This document shows positions 43,841-56,069 of a stretch of 64,000 nt of DNA, one piece after another. Source of the DNA: Pinus tabuliformis (taxonomy: Eukaryota; Streptophyta; Pinopsida; Pinales; Pinaceae); the NCBI GenBank assembly GCA_031772625.1, contig CM062818.1, forward strand, positions 1,277,746,277-1,277,810,276. The letters run 5' to 3'. The notes under the pieces are model-generated. The model did no database searches, was not told the DNA's origin, and saw only the letters and a program-made list of their open reading frames with translations. A program made the translations under genes and the position numbers. The stretch's first letter is position 1. Every line of letters starts with the position of its first letter.

Positions 43841-44790
43841 TTGTGTTCGGGGCCTGTTGGGCACGGGATCGCCCAAGGGTAGTTTTGGGGCTTAAAGCCT
43901 GTAGTTTCGTCCAATTTTGTAATCCAAATGTAAAGAGTCCACATTTTGTTGTCGCAGAGTGCGTAGTTGTTAAAGAATCATAGGGTTGTTCGCCCTTATT
44001 TTAGAAATGTAATGTCGGCTATAGAAGATCTACCAATGGTCCGCGATTCTATAAATATAGCTAAGCTCTAAGTAGTTAGAGGCAAGTAATGAAGATCGAA
44101 CATGTATGAGAGATAGCTCTGAAGTGGAAGTCTAAGTTTTCGGTTGTAGCATAGGTAGAGGCTCTGCAACTATGTGTGTAGAGGCCTAGAAGTCCACAGC
44201 TGAGTGCGCGGACCCCTGCAACTGCGTGCACAGTGCGGGTTGATTCGGTAATTGTTCAAAATTATCAATAAAGAGAAGTATTCTACAATTTATGCGTCTT
44301 TATTTCCTGTTTATGTGTCTATTATAATGGGTATGAATTTTACTTATAATGCTTATATGATGTGTGAATGTATGTAAATATATTGGTTAAGTGAACGCAA
44401 GTAAGAACATATGTTTACACGAAGCTAACTAAGATCTGTTAATAACATAAGTAAGACACTTAGCCTGGTTTGGGAAATATCATAGTTCGCTACCCTTGCA
44501 GCACGAAAGTATATCAGCCCCAGGTTAGGGCTGCGCAAAACTCGATTGTATCCTTTTGCAAAGGTACTAAAGGGTGGAATAGAGGGCTAAGCAACCTGTG
44601 CATAGGTAGGCATAGCTAAAATAAACCAACATCACAGCCATCTCAAGGGTGCGGAAACTTGGTTCCAGCATCCCCCCATATTGCTTCGAGTGAGACTTCA
44701 GTCTGCACTCCGTGAGCTAATGCCAAAAGGGCCAGTAGTGTGGGGATTTTTTTGGCTAACTAATGCTAAACCTGGGTCAGGCCCCCACAA
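43841..44790 (+). other. LTR-like promoter and polyadenylation segment
   Basis: A TATA-like TCTATAAATATAG lies at about 44048-44060. About 210 bp later AATAAAGAG lies at about 44268. This is the spacing seen in plant LTRs. A GC-rich part (44150-44240) lies between. The ends cannot be fixed and no partner copy is in the window. No gene seen in the rest. Confidence 0.4.
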
Positions 44791-46620
44791 GCCAACACGA
44801 ACCAACGTATAGATCTACAAATATTAACTCACAAATTTGTTGCTATTCTAGACTTCAGACATACCCATATCATGAAATTTAAAGAATAAAACATGTGTAA
44901 GCAATCATATCTAGCCCAACCAATATCAAATCACTCAATGATAGTTAATTTCAGGTCTCACAATCCTGATCCAACATTGAATTCACAGTGCACAAAATAT
45001 TTCAGATCATATCACAATCATAGCCCCTGTAACACAAAATATACTTTAGATAGAAGTATTCTTGAGAAACACTTTCACTTGTACACCTGGCCCTATGATG
45101 CTCTCTTCCTTATATAGTTTTGGCCTTCCTCAATACCTCGGACCATAACAACACTTAGAGCCTGTGGTATTCTTGGACGAGATCAAATAACCATTTACTC
45201 CGCTCAATATTGTGGGCTAATACCATGGTATTGACCCTTGGTATTCTTTCCTCTTGAATACCCTTGTTTCGTGAACCTACATGTATACACTTCCTTGTCA
45301 AGCTTAACCTACGTATACAGCTTAAACTATATGAAAACATCCTTTTCCTTCAACTTCTTGATTCTGATCAGTAGACCTTTGTTCCAACTTCCTGTTCTTT
45401 TCTACCACTGCCCTCTTACATCTGAATTGACCTATTAATCTGCGAGTTGCATTTTATCAAACCTGAACTGACTTGTGAGTGAGTTGCCATCAAGGACAAC
45501 ACCTATATCATAATGCCAACAATCTTCCCCTTTTGACTTTATGGAAACCATATTGGTGTTTATTACTGAAAATTGTTATAGATATCAAGCAATTACCAAA
45601 ATACACTCTCCCCCTTTGTCATCAAGCACAAAGGGCAGAACAAGATATTCTCTCCCTTTGAGATATACTAAGTTGTCCATGCTCCCCATGAGTACGTGAA
45701 GAGTTTGCAGAGATAAAAAGAATAAAATGACTCTATAACTCAACTAAGTGAGTGTGACCTCCCTAAGACCAATGACTCATACATACATCAATCATCCAAC
45801 CAAGTGGGGATATACCAATTGTTTATACATGATTGAAATAGAAATTCTTACATCATCCTTCCCATGCATAGTGGGGATACAAATTACATCATATGTCCAA
45901 TAGGACTCATTCAAAAATAGAATATAAGAAAAGGAGACATATAACACCCTATATCTGTACATGACTTATGAAATTATTGATATAAATTTCTGAAACCATA
46001 GCTAAATTCAGCAATCATAATGCCAAGAATGCAGAATGTTTGTGAAGGCTAAAGCTCCCCCTGAATCTGTGCTTCCTACACGCTGCCTATGCACTGTCAA
46101 AAAATCATTCATCAAGGCATCTTCATCAATTAGATAAAAATCAATGAAAAAACCATATCAGCAGGCTTTAATCATCAATATCAGACTGAGCACCCACATT
46201 AGAGTCTAACCCACTATTTTTCTATTAGAAAAACATATACACTCTTGCAGACACAGAAACTCATGTATATACGCGACTATCCTTCATGAAACCCGAGTAT
46301 ATGAAGCATCCTCTGAAAAGTTGGATTTAACAGTAGCATGATGCAAAAACTACTCCCATATTTTGTCTGAGATATTCAAATGTTTCTCTGGGAAGTGGTT
46401 TGTTGAATATATCAGCAACCCATTCTTTGGAGGGAACTTACTCCAATTTAACCTTTTTTTCAAGCACTTGTTCTCATAGAAAATGGTATTTAATGGGTAT
46501 GTGCTTGGTCTTTGAGTGCATGAATAGATTTTTTGAAATATTGATGGCACTTGTTGATCTGGAAATGAGATCTTGGACAATTATTAAGGTATTATAGACT
46601 CATGTGCGTGGATTTTCCTA
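44790..46620 (-). mobile_element. Element VIII: Ty1/copia 3' end (fossil)
   Basis: On the minus strand, the end of a copia RNase H (46610-46345; SAINISKN, SKTKHIPIKYHF, VADIF-like words, KPLPRETFEYLRQ). Then about 800 bp of 3' region with a GACAAAGGGGGAGAG block (45600-45620), typical of Sire-like copia ends. Then a purine tract (45522-45534, AAAAGGGGAAGAT) and an LTR starting TGTTGGCATTATG at 45521 that runs left to about 44790. The LTR has a TATA box (ACTATATAAGG at about 45108-45119). The upstream part is cut off at 46620 by element VII. Broken. Confidence 0.75.
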
Positions 46621-47189
46621 TGTTACCTTGTGCAATGGATCTATAAGATTGTGAAATACATAGACAAGGAAGCAATAAAAGAACATAATAGACAAACACG
46701 CATAAACACAGTGAGTTTAATAAGGAGTTCACCCATCACTACTGGGCTACATCTCCTATTCCAGCCTTCAGTGGTGACCTCTATATTATGTCTTCAGAAG
46801 CAGAGTTTTTACAAAAGTGAGCTCAATTTGAGTCTCACACAATAGATATTAAACAACAAGGCTTTACTTGGATCCCCCAAGTCTTTCTGAGTACACAGAC
46901 TCTCCTCACTTACTCTCTGTCTCTATTTGCTCTATGTCTCAACACTGCCTGCCTCTGTTTCTGTCAATCTGTGGCTTTAAAGCTAATCAGCATTGTCTGT
47001 TCATTTCTTCTTCTCACGCTCTCTGGCTTCCTGGCCTCTGTCCGCTCAAATCCCCCTTTGAGCATTAGCAATCATTGCTAAATGCTTTCAGGGATGGTGG
47101 CCACCTGGGCCTTTGAAATCCCCAAAAACAACGTTCTCTGTGTTCACAGAGAAATACACTAAAAACACAGGAAATTCACCAAATTGTCG

Positions 47190-47700
47190 TTCATCGAATT
47201 TGAAATACTATAGATTCCCCTTATAACTCCTATCGGGTCTGCCTTTATGTCGCTTATTGCATCTCCACCGTTGATCGGCAAGATCTAGATCCAACAGTTG
47301 TGGTTCATTTCGAGCGGCCCATGCATATGGGAGTTAACCTCTTGAAAAGAGTGGTTTTCTCTTTCCAGGGACTGGACATGTGGCATCCAATGTATGGGCT
47401 CGGGCAGAGTCTGGCCAAAACCTCTTTTTGCCTTCGGTCCTCCTGAAATCCCGCTTGTTTTGTGGTTTCCTTTCATATTTAAAAATACATTAAAACATGA
47501 AAATCCCGCTCATATCGGACTTGAAATAACATATATTTGCATTAACAAACCCTTTCGGGTCTGGTTCATCGCATCGACGTATTTCCTTTTTTTTTTCGTT
47601 CATTTAAAGAAAATGCGATTTACATTGAAAAAGCCCTTTTTCCGGACTTGAAAATATATCAAATATCATTTATAATTTTATCAGGTTCGGTTCATCGCAG
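47190..47700. repeat. Degenerate repeats inside the LTR of element VII
   Basis: Three related segments start near 47197, 47518 and 47647. They share GACTTGAAAT-type starts, a TCGGGTCTG/CAGGTTCGG core and a TTCATCGCA-like end. The last two are about 125 bp apart. Confidence 0.5.
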
Positions 47701-47798
47701 TCACATTTGTTATCGGCCCTACTCCCTTGCATTGCTTTGATGCGATATTGCACTATCACAATCGCATGTCACTCATGCTTCGGGCCATGCTTAAGTCC

Positions 47799-47811
47799 AT
47801 ATATATATATA

Positions 47812-47902
<91 letters not shown>
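47799..47902. repeat. (AT)n microsatellite, about 104 bp
   Basis: A nearly pure AT run with one C interruption near 47813, inside the LTR of element VII. It accounts for the YIYIYI ORFs here. Confidence 0.95.
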
Positions 47903-47905
<3 letters not shown>

Positions 47906-48429
47906 CGATGCAATAGTGCAATTAAACCTAGACAGTTGATCTACACGCATAGATCAACGGCTCTCATTTAGTCGCACTTCCCATATAGCTGTCTTTGATA
48001 AGCTTTGCCTGCCTTTTCCGATTGCAATATGCCAATTGGATCTGGACCGTTAATTGGCTAGATCCGATGGCTCTCATGCAGAATAGTTTTAAACCATTGA
48101 TACTTTGTTTTTCAATGTTTTCTCTATGTTTTTGCCTCCTGATAGTGTTATCTGACTTTTCCAAAAATTCTTCTCATGCGATAGTTTTGAATATTTGAAG
48201 ACTTAGAGGGCATTTTCGATCCATTTTGGATCACGACTTCCCACTAAAAAGGCTTTTGGACCACCAAAAGTTGGTTTTCAAGCTCGATCAAGTGAGGATA
48301 CAGTTTCCTCACTTGTCCAATTTCCATCCATCGTGCACTGCTTGGTTTTGAGCCTTTAAGTCCAATTCTGAGGTACTCAATATCCCCCCTGCATGTAGCT
48401 CTCATCTTCCTGTCTATAACTACATCTTC

Positions 48430-51090
48430 CTACAACTCATTTAGATATTCAGGCAATAGATCATCAATAGAAGGAAATTGACTTTGCCCTTTGGGATCTT
48501 GAATTAATGAAGGCTCAAACAGTCTCAAATTTTCTGCATTAACCACTAAATAAATGTGCATGTAAGCTGGAAAATCAAGGCGAAAAGCGTTCTCACAAAT
48601 TTCCTCAAGTATCTTGAAAGTCCCATACCTTATCGGCTTCAGCTTCTTTCCTTCACCTTGCATTCTGTCTTTGCTGATGTACAACCAGACTTGATCACCA
48701 ACTTGGAAGCTATGCTCCATTCGATGCTTATCATGCCTTGCCTTGTACTTGGCTTGGCTCTTTTCTAGCTGTTCCTGCACTGCCTGGTGAATTTCTTGGG
48801 CGTGGTGAATTTCTTGGATATGTTCAATGAACTTGGTTGCTTTGTCCACATCACTGTGTCCATCAACTGCTATGTCTTTTTCAAGGACAAAATCCAAGGG
48901 AGACCTTGGTATAAAACCGAAACAAGTCTCAAAAGGAGATCTTTGTGTAGAAGCGTGCTTGGCATAGTTGTAAGCATGTTACACATAACATAAATGTTCA
49001 TCCCAAAGCTTGGGATGCTTACTACAATAGCCCCTGAGCAACTAGATCATTGTCTTATTGACTACCTCTGTTTGGCCATCTATTTGTGGATGAAAGGTTG
49101 TGCTCTTGTTTAGTCTAGTTTCCATTAATTCCCACATACTTCACCAAAAATTCCCAACAAATCAGGAATCTCGATCAGATACAATGGAAGTGGGTAACCC
49201 AAAATGCACCTAGACATGCTGAAAGAAAAACTTCGTTGTTTGTTCAACTATAATCTGCTTGTTACAAGGTAATAAAATACACATTTTGCTGAACTTGTCC
49301 ACAATAACATATAAATAGTCATGACCATTTTTGGCTTTTGGAAATCCCCAACAAATTCCATGGAAACACTTTCTCAAGGACGAGAAGGAACTGGTAGTGG
49401 AGTGTACAAGCCTAATTTTCTATTGATGGGCTTGCGTTTAGCACACATGGTACACCCTTTAATATATCTAGAAATTGTTTCATGCATTTTTGGCCAACAG
49501 CAGAACCTTTGTAGCCGTGCAACTGTTTTACTTACCCCAAAATGACCTGATATAATAGAAGTATGTGCTTCTCAGATTATGTTAACTCTTTCAGTTTCTG
49601 GAATGCATAGCTTTCCCAAATGATACAAGAGTTGGTCCTTAACATAATAATCCAATTCTTCTACTTGTTTGCCATGACTTAAAGCTGCATATACATCTTT
49701 AAAATCTATATCTTAAGCATATTGTTCAATGTAGCTTTCATGCATTACTGCGTTATGCTTAAGTATAGTATATGCATTTATGATTGGTCTGGACAATATC
49801 TGCAACTTTATTGTGTATGCCTTTCTTATATCTGATGACAAGATGGAACTGTTGTAGGAAACCCATCCACCTATAGTGTCTTGATTGTTGCAATTTAGTC
49901 TGTGAGTGTAAATACTGAAGTTGTTCAGTATGTATAATTGTTTCTTTGCCCATTAAGTAATGTTTCCACTTTTTCACACTCTGTACTAAGGCATACAATT
50001 CTTTATCATATGTGGGATAATTAACTACTACATAATTAAATGTCTCAGAATGATAACATATGGGTTTACCATGTTGCATCAACACTGCTCCCATGGCATA
50101 GTCACTGGCATCTGTTTCAATCTCAAATGGTCTTTGAAGACCTGGCAATGCTAGTACTGGTGTTGTACTAATTTTCTCTTTCAAGGTGTCGAAGGCTTTT
50201 TGTTGTTTGCCTCCCCACTGAAACACCTTGTTCAATCTTGTTAAAGCATGTAATGGAGCTGCAATCAAGGAAAAGTTACCAATAAACTTTCTCCAATATT
50301 GTGCTACTCCTAGGAAGCTCCTAACTTCTGTAGCAGATTTGGGTTTAGGCCAGTTCACAATGACTTCAACCTTAGAGGGATCTATCTTCAATTCACCACC
50401 CCTACAATATGACCCAAATAATTTAAAGATGTTTTGCCAAATTCACATTTTGATAACTTAACATAGAGATTTTCTTTTTTCAAAACATCTAGAGTCTGCT
50501 TTACATGCTTCAAATGTTCTTCCATGTTTTACTGAAAACAAGAATGTCATCTAAATATACAATTACAAAATAATAAATAAAAGGCCCGAGTACATCATTC
50601 ATAACTCTCATGAAAGTGGCAGGAGCATTAGTTATCCAAAAGGCATAACTAGCCATTCATACAGCCCTTGCTTTGTTTTGAAAGCAGTCTTCCATGCTTC
50701 TTGTTCTACTACTCTGACCTGATGATAGCCACTACGTAAGTCCAACTTGGAAAAGTAGACTACTTCTTTCAGTTGATCCAATAGATCATCAATGTGAGGA
50801 AGGGGATAATGATTCTTGATTGTTATTTTATTGATTGCTCTGTAATCAATGCACATCCTCCATGAACCATCTTTATTTCTCACCAACACGATTGGAGATC
50901 CACATGGTGATGTGCTTGGTCTTATGAACCCTTTCTCGAGCAGCTATTGTACCTGCTTATTGATCTCTACATTCTCTAAAGAGGATAACCTGTACATTCC
51001 GATGTTAAGCAATGGAGCATCTTGCTGCAAATGAATATCATGTACAATTTCCCTTTTGGGTGGTAGAACTTTAGGTTCTTGAAATAGGAT
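48430..51090 (-). pseudogene. Element VII pol remnant: RT, RNase H, integrase (fossil)
   Basis: Read right to left: RT (51090-50180) with [43 protein letters not shown] and a YLDDI box near 50540; then CKVEV-INWPKP and a connection region. RNase H spans about 50150-49800 (ETDASDYAMGAVLMQ, LYALVQSVKKWKHYL). Integrase sequence spans about 49650-48900 in pieces. The integrase C-terminal region (48897-48430) contains KARHDKHRMEHSFQVGDQVWL and VNAENLRLFEP. Broken. Confidence 0.88.
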
Positions 51091-51091
51091 A

Positions 51092-52131
51092 TTATTATTG
51101 GGAAATCTAGTGTCCACTCGGATCTGCTAGTCCCACTAAGACTGGTAGCTATCTTAGAAACAAACAAACTAAAACCACTTTCGTTTTCCTTTATGAAAAG
51201 TAGATAAGAGTGGAATGAATGACACCAACCTCAGTCTTGCACTTGGTTCCTTACTCAGTTCCTCTCCTTTCTGATAGATCCTTGTCGCTTCTCCTTCATC
51301 TACCTAACTTCAAAGAGCACCTGTGGAATCAAAGCAGCATAATACTATCAAAGAACAGAGATCTACAATCATAAACAATATAGGACCAGATGTATATTGA
51401 CCACACAAATGCATATATCATCAAACATACAAGAATGTGGAGGAAAACTTGAATAGCTTTATTAATAATCAATAATAGCAAAGAGGATTACAACCAATTG
51501 TTCTGACCCAGCGTCATCCTCCAGCATGAAAGCCCTTCTTTCACCTCATGAAAAGCTTAGATCACCCAACACTATGATATTCCAACAAGAAACCAACAAC
51601 ACTTCCTTACAAGATACAAAATTTCAGCCCCTGGATCTCTGGGATGAGGGATCCATATATAGATGATTACAGGGGGGTGAGTCAGCTTCTGGGATTTCAT
51701 TAGTGTCCTCTCTCTGATAGTTCTTGATTCCACTTGGAGATTGATGATCTCTTACTCATCCCTGGGCGAATTCAGAGAGGCAAGTGTCACAGGAGAAGTT
51801 TCTGGAAGATTCCATGATCATCCACCTCGCAAACTATCTCTACCATTTGTCCACTCTTGCCCATCGCACCCCATAGAAGGGATTTTTAGTATGAATCACA
51901 CCTCCCATGTGCATTTGGGTGGGATGCATCACACTTTGACCATGGAGTAGGTGAGATGGTCCAGTTTTGACCAGTTCTGAGTAGTTTTTTCATGGAGAAC
52001 TTTTGGGAGATGATGTAATTAGCTGACCTTGTTGTTTTAGGGGATGGAACAACACTTTTAGGGACTTAGGAGCCCTTGGTTTCTGGACATGTTTGATTGG
52101 GGTTGCAATGCCCAAAAATTTCTATAACAGT
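51092..52131 (-). repeat. 3' LTR of element VI
   Basis: An LTR of about 1.04 kb, starting on the minus strand with TGTTATAGAAATTTT (52131). A TATA-like CTATATATGG lies at about 51653-51662 and an AATAAAG polyadenylation-like signal near 51457. The purine tract TAGGGGGCAAC (52132-52142) borders it on the internal side. The left end is placed by alignment with the solo LTR 60499-61563 and by the break in element VII similarity. It is fairly diverged from that solo LTR. Confidence 0.75.
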
Positions 52132-54453
52132 TGCCCCCTAAAGCATGAGGTCGTTAATCTTTGATTTCGGGTGAAATGCTTTATCATGAGGATCCGAAGT
52201 TTTTTCGAGCTGGAAGGCCACTTGTAATAATATACAATACAATACATTATATTCATAATACTTTTCATGATATAGTTGAGGCGGGCATTCCCATGCTCAG
52301 CTTTATAAATTCATTTTCATGTACATAAGACAGACAACCGTTTGTGTAGGAGACTGATGATTCTAATAGAGTCATCTTCCTTTGATTTGGATGATCATCT
52401 GTGCAGCAGCAATGTACATTTGATGTCTTTATTTTCCTGAATATATTGCATCCTAGATGGATGAAACTAGATCCGGAGTCTTTAAACTCATTCAATCTTA
52501 ACTCGGAGTAGAAATCGATCCATGTGAAAGATGTTCTAGAGTCGAACATGGAAACACATCGCCTAATTACCAGCCAATGATGTAAGTTGTTAACAGGCGC
52601 GAGAGGAATCACCGATAATGATGATGACCCTCAAGGTACTACAGTACAATTCGCGTGGTGTGAATAAGGGACTTGGCGTCGAACACCACGCAAAATCTTT
52701 CGGTTGAAGGCCATCGATGTAAAACCTATCACCGGAATTGAGAAACTTGCCATTGAGGTATGCAAGCTTCAAAGTACTGAAAGGGTTGTTCCTAAGTCAA
52801 CTTCTTGGATAATGAGCTGATGTTGACAAGAAGTGGCTCGCCGTAGGAGGGTCTTAATGAATCCCACATCTACAACACGGAATGGAGTAAATGATTTTGG
52901 AGGTGAAAACGATATGATGATACAGGGTTCAGGGTGGCGGTCATGAAAGAATGGAGCATGAATGTATTGCAGCGGATGAGACACAGGTGAAGTCTCTGAG
53001 CGACTTCTCTTGAACATACCGGTGACACTGACATGATGGATTGGTAGCATTAACCCCAAATTTGGATGGTGTGATGAACCAATGGTAGTATGACCAGTGA
53101 ACGGAACAACCCAAACCGACTCGGATGCAGAGTGAAAGTGCCATGTTCAAGAGCGACTTGCTACCAATAAAGTTTCTTCAAGTTTTCTTCCCAATTTTTC
53201 CCCAGTCATTACTGACCAGTACCTCTTTATTTTTGTCGAGATTGAGGAGGATAACATATGATTTTTCTATAATTTTCCCTTCGGGCAAACCCATCGCTAT
53301 ATTTTAATGAGCCTAGCGACAGTGAAACTCATTCTTGTCTGTACGGACAAGTTTGTCGCTATTCGGTTTTAACGAGTTTAACGACAAAGATAACTCAATC
53401 CTTTTCAATTTTAGAGAGTCTGAAAAGGGACGTAAAGGAAACTCCAATAATCATTTTTCATCATATAATCCCTTAAGCCCGAAAAAGTATAAAATAATAC
53501 AAAAGGGATGAATTTTTGGTAATTTTAACGAGCCGAACAAGACAAGCACTCGATCTTTTTGTGTAATAATCCCTCAGGTTCAAAAAAATTAAAATCTACA
53601 GGAGGGATAGCACTTCCGGTCGCTTTAACGAGCTGGAGAGGCCAATTTCTCGGCAATCTTTTCATATTTTATGAGTCAGTTGAAAATAGCTTAAAGGAGA
53701 CTCTTTTTTTAGGAACGAGTGATAATTTTCGAGTAGTAGCTGATTCTAGGTAGGGTTTGGAATTTTCCAGTCATGGCGGTGTCACAAGGATGGCTAACAG
53801 GATCACTCTTCGCAGCTGTTCCTCAAAAGGGGTAAACAATCAAATTGAGGTGAATGATCGGCTAAACAGAGTGGAGGTGATGATGAGAACACGACCAAGG
53901 CTCAAGAGCTGATGATAATGCATTCACAATGCTTATTTACTGGGAATTGGTTCATTTTTTAGTGAGCTTAAACTCTGGGAGAATGTTTGCTCATTGCTTA
54001 TGTTTATTTTTTAATGAGCTTGAATTCCGCATTAAAATTGCTCGTCATAATGGCAATTGATTTAATTTCACTGTTAATCACTTTGTTCCTTCAAAGGTTG
54101 TACCACCTGTTCAATTGCTTCATCAAACCAATAAGAAATGAACAATATATGTTCCAAAATGAGTTAAAACACTAATATTTTACTCGAATTACGTGAAAAG
54201 TAATTTAAAAGTGGTTTTTTACCCCTCATTTTATCATTTCATTTGAACTTTGGTTTTTTGGAGCTCTAGAGGTGCTTTTCCCCCTTGATTTTCACCAGTT
54301 GATTTCAAGAGATTCTGTGGATGATTCTCGGCACCGTCTAGACCAAGTAGGAGCTAAACCTAAGCTCTTCAATTGCATTCCTTCCTTTTTGAATTCTTTG
54401 CATGTTTCCCTATTTTTCTGAGCCTCTGGGGTTTGAAAAATTCTCCCTGGCTC
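52132..54453 (-). other. 3' non-coding region of element VI
   Basis: About 2.3 kb between the purine tract and the antisense ORF region. Short ORFs on both strands (for example 52265-53150 minus) show no domain. The part at 53290-53660 carries degenerate repeats listed separately. I see no gene. Confidence 0.6.
53290..53660. repeat. Degenerate tandem repeats in the element VI 3' region
   Basis: The word TTTTAACGAG (or TTTAATGAG, CTTTAACGAG) recurs at about 53303, 53367, 53525 and 53622, each followed by a GACA/GGCCA-type segment and an ACTCAATC/ACTCGATC-like end. The last two units (53460-53553, 53560-53653) align over about 100 bp. Confidence 0.6.
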
Positions 54454-54486
54454 CATCGCACCCTTTCTATATCGAAAGGTGCGATG
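54454..54486. repeat. Short perfect hairpin upstream of the antisense ORF
   Basis: CATCGCACCCTTTC at 54454-54467 pairs with GAAAGGTGCGATG at 54474-54486, with one bulged C and a 6-nt loop. It has no T-run after it, so it is not a bacterial-type terminator. Confidence 0.75.
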
Positions 54487-54707
54487 CATCCTGGCTTGGC
54501 CATTGGCCAGTAGGGATGAATCCCACCCAGTACACTACTGGGTGTGCGATGGGCACAAGAAGGGAATTTTTTGCACTGTTTTCTCATGGAATTTTTTCTT
54601 TTTTTTTGCCAAATCAGAGTCCTCACTCTTCTCTTGCTTGTTTTGCAGAGATTTATCGGAGCAAAATGGTTGTTACATGGTGAGAACACGAGCATGAAGA
54701 AGAGGAC

Positions 54708-55448
54708 ATGATTGGTCTACATGATCCGGTTATAGTAACTACACTGTGGAACTGTGGCCTATTCACGTTTTTCCGCATTTTTAACATGAGGCAACAAATC
54801 AACTTGTTGCAATATCTTCTTGATGCATGGGATCCTACCAACCAGGTGTTTCAGATCAGAAGAAAATCTATCCCCTTGACTGTTGTAGACATCTATTTTT
54901 TGACCGGTTTATCGAGGCGTGGTGCCCCTCTGTCATTATCAGGTTCCGCCCATGGGGGCAAATCCATGAGAGATTATATTCGTCGGTATTGCAGAGAGGG
55001 ATCTCAGCCAAGTAGGGATGGCAAGATCAACATCCGAGATGTCAATGACCGGTCCTTGAGGACCATTCTGTTCACTTTTACTAGACTGGCTGGTAGTGCG
55101 GCTCCTCACGTAGCTAACAGGTCCTTTATGCAGTACGCCTTGGAATGCCTTGAACCAAAGGTGTTCAATTGGTGTGATGCAGTACTCCCTATGATGAAGG
55201 AACAACTGACCAAGGTAAAGAATGGAAAATTGAAGAACTTCGGTTATGGTTCTATTTTGACCGCTTTTGCCTTGGAAAAGATCCCACTGATGCAGCCACA
55301 GTACATCTCACTTGGCTTACCTCCACCGACTGAGCCACAAATGCAGAGATGGGTCAACCTTATGGCCCGACATGCCGGTCAGTCCCAGGTTTCCTTTTCT
55401 GATACCTTTTTCAAGTGGTTCAACCATCAGGAGATGGTTTTTTTTTAG
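54708..55448 (+). CDS. Plant mobile domain (aminotransferase-like, PF10536-type) ORF, antisense within element VI
   Basis: A 246-codon ORF on the strand opposite to element VI, starting at the ATG at 54708 (an in-frame stop lies about 30 bp upstream). It has the plant mobile domain signature: NLLQYLLDAWDPTNQVFQI (about residues 29-47), KSIPLTVVDIYFLTGLSRRG (50-69), a charged middle part, then a helical C-terminal half (SFMQYALECL, YGSILTAFALEKIPL). The domain occurs in plant nuclear proteins such as MAIL1/MAIN and in several plant transposon types. Its biochemical activity is not known. It lies between the archaeal-type RNase H and the 3' LTR of VI, where Tat-lineage elements are known to carry extra antisense ORFs. 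A host gene caught by chance is less likely. Confidence 0.8.
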   Translation: MIGLHDPVIVTTLWNCGLFTFFRIFNMRQQINLLQYLLDAWDPTNQVFQIRRKSIPLTVVDIYFLTGLSRRGAPLSLSGSAHGGKSMRDYIRRYCREGSQPSRDGKINIRDVNDRSLRTILFTFTRLAGSAAPHVANRSFMQYALECLEPKVFNWCDAVLPMMKEQLTKVKNGKLKNFGYGSILTAFALEKIPLMQPQYISLGLPPPTEPQMQRWVNLMARHAGQSQVSFSDTFFKWFNHQEMVFF

Positions 55449-55621
55449 TATCCATATGCCGGTATAGATTTCCGGGGTGACCCGGATTTGGTGCTGTCGG
55501 TTAGTGAGCAGTGGGGTGTCATTGGTAAATTCTCTGACCATATCTCTATTCATCGTTTATTTTTATAATGTTCTTGTACTTTCTTCTATCAAGACTAATC
55601 AAAACTCATGTGCTCATGCAG

Positions 55622-55812
55622 ATGTCGGACCAGCTCGGCCAGTAGTACGTCTAAGAGTACCAGCTACCGCTCCAGCCGGAGAGGCTGTGGGGAGGGCTAT
55701 TCTTCGCGACCTTGATGTGGCCGAGACTCTTTTAGCATTACAGGATCAGGTTGAGGGCCTCACTCTTGGTATTCCGAATGTGAGGACCGACAAGCTACCC
55801 CTGAGGTTGTAG
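55622..55812 (+). other. Possible additional coding segment after the mobile-domain ORF
   Basis: Plus-strand sequence with protein-like composition (VVRLRVPATAPAGEAVGR, DLDVAETLLALQDQVEGL), preceded by a CTCATGCAG splice-acceptor-like site. It may be a further exon of the antisense transcript or unrelated. No family recognised. Confidence 0.4.
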
Positions 55813-56069
55813 CGACATACTACTGGCGTGCCGAGTCGATGGACTAGGCTGTTATGCATGATTGCACAGGTGGTGACTTGTTATCACCAGCATCATTAGA
55901 CTAGGGTACCCCCTAGAATTTTGAGTTTTGGTTCATTTGAACGATTGTTTCCTGGCTACAGAACATTATGTATGAACCACAAACAGTTATATATATATTT
56001 TTGATTTTCAGAGCTTTATTTTGGTTGAGTTACGTGATCTTGATGCAAATATTTGATGAAATGATTCTT
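55813..56069. other. Spacer between the converging ORFs of element VI
   Basis: About 250 bp between the plus-strand segment and the end of the minus-strand RNase H frame. AT-rich, with a TATATATATATTTTT run near 55990. No feature recognised. Confidence 0.5.

Larger units (their letters stand above)
46621..48379 (-). repeat. 3' LTR of element VII
   Basis: On the minus strand it starts TGAGTACCTCAG (48379) and ends CAAGGTAACA (46621), 1,759 bp. The copia coding sequence lies directly to its left. A purine tract and the pol of VII lie to its right. The partner LTR is not in the window, so the left end is inferred from the TG...CA rule and the break in copia similarity. Confidence 0.65.
46621..51091 (-). 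mobile_element. Element VII: Ty3/gypsy element, 3' half (fossil)
   Basis: A minus-strand element inserted in the copia element VIII. It is cut at its left-hand pol border (51091) by element VI. It comprises RT, RNase H, integrase, a purine tract (48380-48391) and a long 3' LTR. The gag side must lie beyond element VI, outside the window. Broken by several changes. Confidence 0.82.

Noticed and set aside
45606-45618. Second purine-rich block in copia element VIII considered as the polypurine tract
   Set aside because: The block at 45522-45534 directly abuts the TG start of the LTR, so it is the better candidate. The other fits the conserved block upstream in Sire-like elements.
47707-47939. 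ORFs encoding YIYIYI repeats, also at 36244-36477
   Set aside because: They are translations of (AT)n microsatellites.
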